Part shown: positions 16,954 through 22,401 of the stretch, in pieces | Position numbering within the stretch: position 1 is the stretch's first letter | Layout of the letters: each line of letters begins with the position of its first letter | Origin: Clostridia bacterium | GTDB taxonomy: Bacteria > Bacillota_A > Clostridia > UBA1212 > UBA1255 | DNA: 22,401 nt | Assembly: GCA_017522515.1 (NCBI GenBank) | Contig: JAFWZH010000325.1 | Coordinates: forward strand, 1-22,401 | Direction: 5' to 3' | Position numbers and translations under genes: made by a program | Notes under the pieces: model-generated | Database searches by the model: none | What the model saw: the letters and a program-made list of their open reading frames with translations, nothing else | What the model was told of the DNA's origin: nothing

Positions 16954-16963
16954 GGTTTTATTT

Positions 16964-17056
16964 ATGGATTATATTTCGGTTACAGAATTTGCAAAGAGGT
17001 ATGGGATTGCTGAGCGTACTGCACGTAACTATTGTGCTTGAGGCAAGATTGACGGA
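16964..17056 (+). pseudogene. 5' remnant of a helix-turn-helix (Fic-type) gene, disrupted
   Basis: Translation gives MDYISVTEFAKRYGIAERTA, then RNYCA, a TGA stop (17039-17041) and, in the same frame, GKIDG. This is the N-terminal helix-turn-helix that I know from a common Bacteroidetes family in which the text continues GAFLTGKTWNIP, often fused or adjacent to a Fic (AMPylase) domain. Here the homology ends at GKIDG (17056), where the sequence switches to an IS4-family transposase on the other strand. The gene thus has a nonsense codon and has lost its 3' part. Its promoter and operator are still intact. Whether the lost part encoded Fic cannot be seen. Confidence 0.7.
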
Positions 17057-17344
17057 ACGGCGTTTATTGGCATCAGCCAGCGTGCTGCGACCTATTTTGA
17101 AGGTTATACCAATGTGTGCCAGTTTGTTAGTGTCAGCAAGCAGAGAAGTCGTTATCTCACGCAAAGAATCAAAGCGCTTGATTACGGCGTAAAGCATTAC
17201 AATCAGGTAAATTCACTCAGAGAAACGTTTTGTATAGTGTTCTCCACCCTGTTCGCGACTAATATGAAGAATTATTGCCTTGTCAAGCAGATTTATTACT
17301 TGTGAATACAACGGCTGTCCGATAAAATGTGTACTTTTGCCCAT
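17054..17344 (-). pseudogene. N-terminal fragment of IS4-family (DUF4372) transposase with nonsense codon
   Basis: The minus strand encodes MGKSTHFIGQPLYSQVINLL and, further on, REQGGEHYTKRFSE, a TGA at 17213-17215, and in the same frame IYLIVMLYAVIKRFDSLREI, then GRSTLADANKRRS. In related transposases a tryptophan follows the equivalent of RFSE, so the TGA looks like a TGG-to-TGA change. 97 codons remain of a protein that is normally about 400 residues long. The catalytic DDE residues are absent, so it is inactive. FIGQP and RSTLADANKRR are the phrases on which the family call rests. Confidence 0.75.
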
Positions 17345-17384
17345 GGTTATTATGTCGTTTTTAGCTGAACCAAAGTAACCACAA

Positions 17385-17416
17385 AGGGCTGAAATCTGCA
17401 AATGGATTCAGCCCTA
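17385..17416 (+). terminator. Hairpin with T tract in the IS leader
   Basis: AGGGCTGAA (17385-17393) pairs with TTCAGCCCT (17408-17416), followed on the plus strand by A and seven T. It has the form of a rho-independent terminator for plus-strand transcription, coming from the HTH side. On the minus strand it lies in the transposase leader; such structures in insertion sequences can limit transposase expression from outside promoters. Confidence 0.6.
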
Positions 17417-17479
17417 TTTTTTTATTCAGTCAAAAAAGTTTTATCGGACACTCATAATTAAATTTTCGATATCTCCTTA

Positions 17480-17509
17480 TTTGTCTATTCTTTACATCTG
17501 TTAAATTTG
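17480..17509 (+). promoter_or_regulatory. Candidate promoter for the 17725 gene
   Basis: TTTG (17480-17483), an 18-bp spacer and TAAATTTG (17502-17509) are close to the Bacteroidetes consensus (spacer one short). The leader would be about 205 bases. The region 17452-17724 is very AT-rich and contains no gene; nothing else in it is recognisable. Confidence 0.4.
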
Positions 17510-17724
17510 TTATATCTATTAATTATATCTTAAAAAATATAATAAAACTATACTTTAATAAATTTTGCATTATGTTGTAAAATATTCTCTGTTATTTTTT
17601 CTTGAGTTTCATTGTCTTTTTAGTAATTATTTGTAGATTCGCACATTACGCATAGTAGAATGCAGAAACAGATTTTTAATGTATCTATTCTGTTTAAATT
17701 TAGTAACAATAATTCTTCAACTTT

Positions 17725-20700
17725 ATGGGAGACAATTATAAACATAAAAGAAATGGGGGCAATAATTCATTAAAAATGATTTTTGACCCATATAAAGAAA
17801 GTAGTTATGTTAATTCAGATAGTATAGAAACATTTGAATCATGTGGAATAATCCCTAATTGCATAATGGGATATAATGGAGCTATTTATGATAGTCAAAC
17901 ACATAACATTTTTATCTACAAAATCTCTGCAATAACTGCGGCTATTAAATACAACGGTATATATAAATTCCCAACAGATGATACTAATGCCATTAGATAT
18001 GCAGCTGCATTTTATGATAAAAACGTATTTAACCATCTGACTTCAGTTAGCAATAAAGAATATAAGCCAACAGATGGTAATAAAATCAGTTATTTTGTCC
18101 ATAGCTTCGGTTGTATAACTAATCTACAAGCTGCTAATAACGCTTTAGATTGGCTCGTGGTTCCGAGAGAATTATTTAATTCTGAGATAGATAATGATTT
18201 TATATATCTTTTTGTTTGTATTAAAAATAAATTTAACCCACAAATACTAAATTATATAATCCCAGCAGATACTCCTTTTTATTGGGATTACCCCGTTGCA
18301 ACTTCATTATATGATAAGCAACTATTGTCCGAGTCAAACATATTATTAGGGGCAGTAAGAACATTATCTTCGGAAATAAATAAATTTGTAGTTTTAGCAG
18401 GAAATTTTATTTGGAATAATCCTAAAGAAATATTAGAGTGTAAATCTGAACTCTGCACAGTCTATAGTCGCACAGCTAATTTTGTGGATAAAAATGGTAT
18501 TGTATATAATAATATCTCATTAGACATATATGTTTATTCTGATAAGATTAATAATAGTGTAAATGCATTCGTTTGGTGTAGTGGCAATGAAGATGACTTG
18601 GTAAAGAAGTCTTATATCCAAAATTACTATACCAATGAGGGTGAACAAATATCTGACAACTATAATTACATTTTAAGTTCTCTATCGTTAAATACGATTT
18701 TTAATTCGTTTGTTGCTTTGACAAAAGGATCGTTTGATAATTATGCCCGATATATTATTAGAACTCTTGCATGCCAACCTCAAGGATGTCGTTCAATATC
18801 TATCGAAGGTAATCTAAGTCGCCTAATGGGTGGTGCCTTAAATAAAATTGCTGAGATATTAATTGGGGCTAAAGAGAACAAGGAATTAAGGCAAGAAGAA
18901 TATTATCAAATTCAAACTTTGTTTTCTCTTAATGGAAGTGTCATGTGGTATGATTCTCCAACCAAACTATTGGATTTAAGAGACGAATTAAGTTTGCCAT
19001 ATAAAATTGACTCAGATAAAAACAACGATAAATTTATCGAACAGAAAGCCGAGATGGTATTTTATTTGAGAGAGGTTTTAGGCATTAAAACTGGTTCTAA
19101 TGGTTGCGAAGCAGTGAAGTGTATCATCTCAAGTATTTTCTCAAAGTTAGATTCATATAATTTTGACATTGACTATGTTTTTTGCGATATAGAAACAATC
19201 TTTAATGACGCTCGCACTCTGAATGTCAGACGATTTGATGAGAATCTTGAGAATGCGTTACAGAATGATTTAGAACAAAAACTTCAATTATCTCTGTCTA
19301 AACGTAAAACTGTTCGTGACTTCATTTATGACGATGTTATTTATACAGAAATACTAAATCGTAAGAATATATGGAATGAATTAAACCAAAGAGGATATTT
19401 CTTCGACAACTCAAAATTTGATGACATTAAGACTGTCAATCTTTATAATTATGGCATAGCAAACTCAAATTCGTATGAACACCGTCGAAATATCAATGTG
19501 TGGGACGCTGTGATGAAGAATTATGAAAATTCTTTATTCTACGATTATATATTTGCCCCGATTCTATCTTTCCCTAGATTCAAAGATACTAAGTGCAGTG
19601 TTAATAGTAAACATGAAGCCAAAGGATATATTAACAGGGCAAATATGTTTGAAACTTATTTAGGTGGAACTGTTTCTGTCGGCAATAATATGTATTCTTC
19701 GATTCCGATATATGAAGATTATGTTTCTGAAGGTCATAAGAAACTTTCCATGGATAATTGGAAGATTCTCCCCGAAACTCTTGATAGTATTTATCAGTAT
19801 TTTGTCGGACATATCAATAGAATTAGAGGTACTGAATTATCTTCAGGTGGAAAATTTAATGTCTTTTTCTCTAGTTGGAATTTATGGGCTTTTGAATTAA
19901 ATAAAAGGATGAAATTCATACAGAATAGTAAAATAGAAAAACCTAATTTAGAGCAAGAATCCAAAATTTATTACAAGGAACTATTATTCCATATGTTTTT
20001 ATCTTGCCCGGATAAAGCCATTGCATATTTTAATATTGAGAAAAGAAGAGATAAAAATAATATTTTAGATTATATAGATTTATTTGAGAATGCAAAATAT
20101 AATTCTATTGAGGATATTGAATATATACGACATTACTATACTGATAGCTTTAAGAATTTATCTATAATATTACAAGAGTTTAATCAAATTACCAATAGAG
20201 CAAAACTCACTTCTTTATGCAGGACTTTGGCCATTGAACCTTATCCATTTGTAATTTCAGGAGTAACAGCTAAATATGGTGATGGAATAGAAGTAAATAT
20301 ATGGAGAATTACTTGTGATAGTAAACATGGATTTGATATTATTAAGTCTGAGAATCCTATAATTTATATAAATGGGAAAACTATCTCTTTTTTAAATGGT
20401 AAGATACAATGTGAAGATGATAATAATGACGAAATTGGTATTTGGGTAACTACTCCGAATAATGTATTCCCTGTTATTACTTCTGATAGCAATTATTATT
20501 GTAATTACAACCCAGCTTACCATTACATTAAGAATATTAACGAAAAAACATCTGATATAGCAACGTTTGGCAAATATAATCAATTTACGTTATTTGGTGA
20601 ATTGCCTAAAAATCATGCAGTTTCTTTAAAGTTCAAAATTAAACATTTCAATAATCATTTTGCTAAATTATTATATAGTGGTACATTAAAACCGTTAGAA

Positions 20701-21471
20701 GTTATCATTGGATATGATGAAAACACAAAAGATAAACAAATAAAAGGAGTCCCTTTATATTTTAAAGGTGCTGGAAAAGATGATAATGTTATAAGTCTTA
20801 ACGAAACTACTATTTATCAACTTAATCTATTTATTAAATTAAATAAGCTAAATTCTGAAAGTTTCAAGTTAAGCATTGACTATGAATTAATAGACACAAA
20901 TAATGACAATAGTGTTTTATTAAAAGAGCATATTGATGATATTTCATACACACCAAAGATAAGCAATATTCAGTATTTAATGGCTACATTGGGAATTATA
21001 TCTCCTGAGTATTCGTTAAAAGGTTCTGAAAAAGAAAGTTTCTTAAACTGTTTTGATGTTAAAGAATTTAAGATTTATCACACAGGATTTAATTATAAAA
21101 CGGAAATCTTCCGAAATTATAATGGGATTAATTTCTCAAGGGTTAATAAATATATTCCTGCTTATAAAGATATGCCTGTAGAATCAAACGTTGGAGATAC
21201 GTATACCGCTAAAATTTCATGGCTAAATGCCTTAAATAAAAATATTGATTGCAAACTGATTTTTAAAGTTAATTCAATTCAGTATAATATTGATAAAAAT
21301 TGTATAGTCTATTCTAATGATGGCAGTATTATCTTTAATAACAACTTTGATTCAAATCAAGAGGTAGTAATTTCGAATAATAGTGAAGGGTATTTCTTAA
21401 TCAATTTACCTTTTAAAGCGTCTATTGATGGTAATTTTTCGCTATCTTTGCAATATAATATTAATGATTAA
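17725..21471 (+). CDS. Very large protein of unknown function, possibly with a glycosidase-like central barrel
   Basis: I do not recognise this 1248-residue protein. An in-frame TAA lies just before the ATG region (17704-17712), so the start cannot be extended, and no signal peptide or membrane segment is visible. The N-terminal 230 residues look beta-rich and contain AAAFYD, as seen in some carbohydrate-binding or tail-fibre beta domains. A central part (about 440-790) includes DYVFCDIETIF (acidic D488 and E490), NVFFSSWNLWAFEL and YYKELLFHMFLSCPDKAIAYF. That order reminds me of TIM-barrel glycoside hydrolases, but no family can be named. The C-terminal third (about 840-1248) looks like several beta-sandwich domains. 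N, Y, I and K are very frequent and the gene is strongly AT-rich, unlike hsdM or aspT. It ends 21 bp before a secreted-protein gene, so the two are probably one operon. Confidence 0.85.
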   Translation: MGDNYKHKRNGGNNSLKMIFDPYKESSYVNSDSIETFESCGIIPNCIMGYNGAIYDSQTHNIFIYKISAITAAIKYNGIYKFPTDDTNAIRYAAAFYDKNVFNHLTSVSNKEYKPTDGNKISYFVHSFGCITNLQAANNALDWLVVPRELFNSEIDNDFIYLFVCIKNKFNPQILNYIIPADTPFYWDYPVATSLYDKQLLSESNILLGAVRTLSSEINKFVVLAGNFIWNNPKEILECKSELCTVYSRTANFVDKNGIVYNNISLDIYVYSDKINNSVNAFVWCSGNEDDLVKKSYIQNYYTNEGEQISDNYNYILSSLSLNTIFNSFVALTKGSFDNYARYIIRTLACQPQGCRSISIEGNLSRLMGGALNKIAEILIGAKENKELRQEEYYQIQTLFSLNGSVMWYDSPTKLLDLRDELSLPYKIDSDKNNDKFIEQKAEMVFYLREVLGIKTGSNGCEAVKCIISSIFSKLDSYNFDIDYVFCDIETIFNDARTLNVRRFDENLENALQNDLEQKLQLSLSKRKTVRDFIYDDVIYTEILNRKNIWNELNQRGYFFDNSKFDDIKTVNLYNYGIANSNSYEHRRNINVWDAVMKNYENSLFYDYIFAPILSFPRFKDTKCSVNSKHEAKGYINRANMFETYLGGTVSVGNNMYSSIPIYEDYVSEGHKKLSMDNWKILPETLDSIYQYFVGHINRIRGTELSSGGKFNVFFSSWNLWAFELNKRMKFIQNSKIEKPNLEQESKIYYKELLFHMFLSCPDKAIAYFNIEKRRDKNNILDYIDLFENAKYNSIEDIEYIRHYYTDSFKNLSIILQEFNQITNRAKLTSLCRTLAIEPYPFVISGVTAKYGDGIEVNIWRITCDSKHGFDIIKSENPIIYINGKTISFLNGKIQCEDDNNDEIGIWVTTPNNVFPVITSDSNYYCNYNPAYHYIKNINEKTSDIATFGKYNQFTLFGELPKNHAVSLKFKIKHFNNHFAKLLYSGTLKPLEVIIGYDENTKDKQIKGVPLYFKGAGKDDNVISLNETTIYQLNLFIKLNKLNSESFKLSIDYELIDTNNDNSVLLKEHIDDISYTPKISNIQYLMATLGIISPEYSLKGSEKESFLNCFDVKEFKIYHTGFNYKTEIFRNYNGINFSRVNKYIPAYKDMPVESNVGDTYTAKISWLNALNKNIDCKLIFKVNSIQYNIDKNCIVYSNDGSIIFNNNFDSNQEVVISNNSEGYFLINLPFKASIDGNFSLSLQYNIND

Positions 21472-21492
21472 TAACTAAAAAATAATACAGAT

Positions 21493-22401
21493 ATGAAACA
21501 TTCAAAAATTAGAAACTTATCATATCGATTGGTAAGTATCGTGAGTTTCTTATTAGTGTTGTGTCTTACACACAATCAAGTAAACGCACAAGAACTGAAT
21601 TTATCGAAAGGTCTGGGTGCAATAACTAATGTAACTATGAGCAGAGACATTCAGTCAGTTCATATCTCAAATGAAGATTTTAATGATATTGCTAATGTGC
21701 CTATTAGTAATTCTATCGTTTCTTTATCAACAGATTGTAAAGGTGTTTCTATTGTTAGCAATGAAAAATTAATAACAAAAAAATCATTGACCTCTTATGA
21801 GATGCCCCAAATCCAAAAGAAAAACACGAAAAGTGTTGCGTCTAAAGCTGTGAATGTGTCTGGAATAATTGATGCAAGTACTTTGGAGGATAATGCAGAA
21901 CTCGTTCTAACGGGTAATACAAATCTTTTTATGGATGTAAATAAAACGCTTAGATGTATCAGAGGTGATTATACTCTTACGCTTAGCGGTGGTAATATCC
22001 TAACCCTTAACAATCCTGATGATTATGCTATAAATGTGTTATCTATTACTATCAGTGCTCCTTTAATTGTAAAATCATCAAATGTTGCTATTTCAGCAAA
22101 AAATGATATAACAATCAATAATACTGTTAACGCCACATCTACCAATACTTGTATAGGCACTGTGAATGGAACTATCTCTATCAATGCCGATGTAACAGTT
22201 ACAACAAACAGTTCTGCTGCAATACTCAACCGAGGCTTGGATAATGGTGGAGATATAATTATCAGTAATGGTGTAATTAAAGCCACAGGAGGTAATTCCG
22301 GTATATGGGCTTATGGTATAGCGGCACGTGGAAGTATCACATCGCAAGCAGGAACAATTATCAATGCAACCGGTGGAACAGGTATCTATGCAGAGGAAGG
22401 A
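21493..22401 (+). CDS. Secreted beta-solenoid-like repeat protein, cut by right edge
   Basis: The frame from the ATG at 21493 is open for all 303 codons to the window end, so the C-terminus is missing. Residues 1-32 form a signal peptide: a basic start (MKHSKIRNLSYR), a hydrophobic core (LVSIVSFLLVLCL) and a cleavage site VNA|QE. The lipobox pattern is absent, so it is not an obvious lipoprotein. From about residue 125 the protein is a series of short strands rich in N, T, S, G and I, for example DITINNTVNATS, GTISINADVTVTTNSS and GGDIIISNGVIKATGGNSG. This is the look of right-handed beta-helix or adhesin-type repeats of surface proteins. It is probably co-transcribed with the 1248-residue gene upstream. 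Ligand, enzyme activity and C-terminal sorting domain are unknown. Confidence 0.85.
   Translation, partial: MKHSKIRNLSYRLVSIVSFLLVLCLTHNQVNAQELNLSKGLGAITNVTMSRDIQSVHISNEDFNDIANVPISNSIVSLSTDCKGVSIVSNEKLITKKSLTSYEMPQIQKKNTKSVASKAVNVSGIIDASTLEDNAELVLTGNTNLFMDVNKTLRCIRGDYTLTLSGGNILTLNNPDDYAINVLSITISAPLIVKSSNVAISAKNDITINNTVNATSTNTCIGTVNGTISINADVTVTTNSSAAILNRGLDNGGDIIISNGVIKATGGNSGIWAYGIAARGSITSQAGTIINATGGTGIYAEEG

Larger units (their letters stand above)
17054..17451 (-). mobile_element. Truncated IS4-family insertion sequence (transposase 5' end and one terminus)
   Basis: The element reads on the minus strand from its outer end at 17451 (TGTCCGATAAAA, complement 17440-17451) through a leader with a hairpin to the start of a DUF4372-type transposase at 17344. 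It stops at 17054, where it joins the HTH gene remnant. Only about 400 bp remain, so the DDE catalytic domain and the other terminus are gone. The deletion end falls exactly within the broken HTH gene, as expected for an IS-mediated deletion. Confidence 0.7.

Noticed and set aside
17039..17215. TGA read as an amino acid (recoding), because two in-frame TGA codons interrupt otherwise good frames
   Set aside because: abiH and the KAP gene end naturally in TGA, and both interrupted genes are also truncated, so simple decay explains them.
21493..22401. Minus-strand frames of 84-87 codons at the right edge
   Set aside because: They are antisense to the secreted repeat protein, whose frame is open to the edge and begins with a clear signal peptide.

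Overview
The window looks like a Bacteroidales chromosome (Bacteroides, Prevotella or Muribaculaceae-like). The reasons are the protein families present, promoter candidates of the Bacteroidetes TTTG / TAnnTTTG type ahead of several genes, little sign of Shine-Dalgarno sequences, and a DUF4372/IS4-type insertion sequence remnant. Genus-level placement is not possible from the sequence alone.

Left edge (1-2633, minus strand): a metabolic pair. aspT (aspartate/alanine antiporter) is followed downstream by the 5' part of asdA (aspartate 4-decarboxylase), which runs off the left edge. Together they would exchange aspartate for alanine and consume a proton by decarboxylation. The 407 bp between them carry two near-identical 105-bp direct repeats, each with a strong hairpin.

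Centre left (2845-11403, plus strand): a compact type I restriction-modification operon in the order hsdM, three small membrane-anchored coiled-coil proteins, hsdS, a small PD-(D/E)XK-like protein, hsdR. Most gaps are 1-6 bp (one is 42 bp), so the four extra genes are probably co-transcribed with the hsd genes.

Centre right (11404-16771): further defence-type genes. On the minus strand is a membrane-anchored KAP-family P-loop NTPase, which ends at a hairpin terminator shared with hsdR. Divergent from it are an HNH-type nuclease with an uncertain start and an AbiH-family abortive infection protein with its own promoter. With the hsd operon this makes a defence island.

Right (16772-17724): a decayed stretch. 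It holds a tRNA-like fold, an intact promoter with a 16-bp palindromic operator in front of a broken helix-turn-helix (Fic-type) gene, and the 5' 400 bp of an IS4-family element whose transposase is truncated and carries a nonsense codon.

Right edge (17725-22401, plus strand): a very AT-rich two-gene unit. The first gene encodes an unrecognised 1248-residue protein, the second a secreted protein with beta-solenoid-like repeats that runs off the right edge. By eye, base composition falls from roughly balanced around aspT, through intermediate in the hsd genes, to strongly AT-rich here, suggesting successive acquisitions. No integrase, CRISPR array or intact tRNA or rRNA gene was seen.
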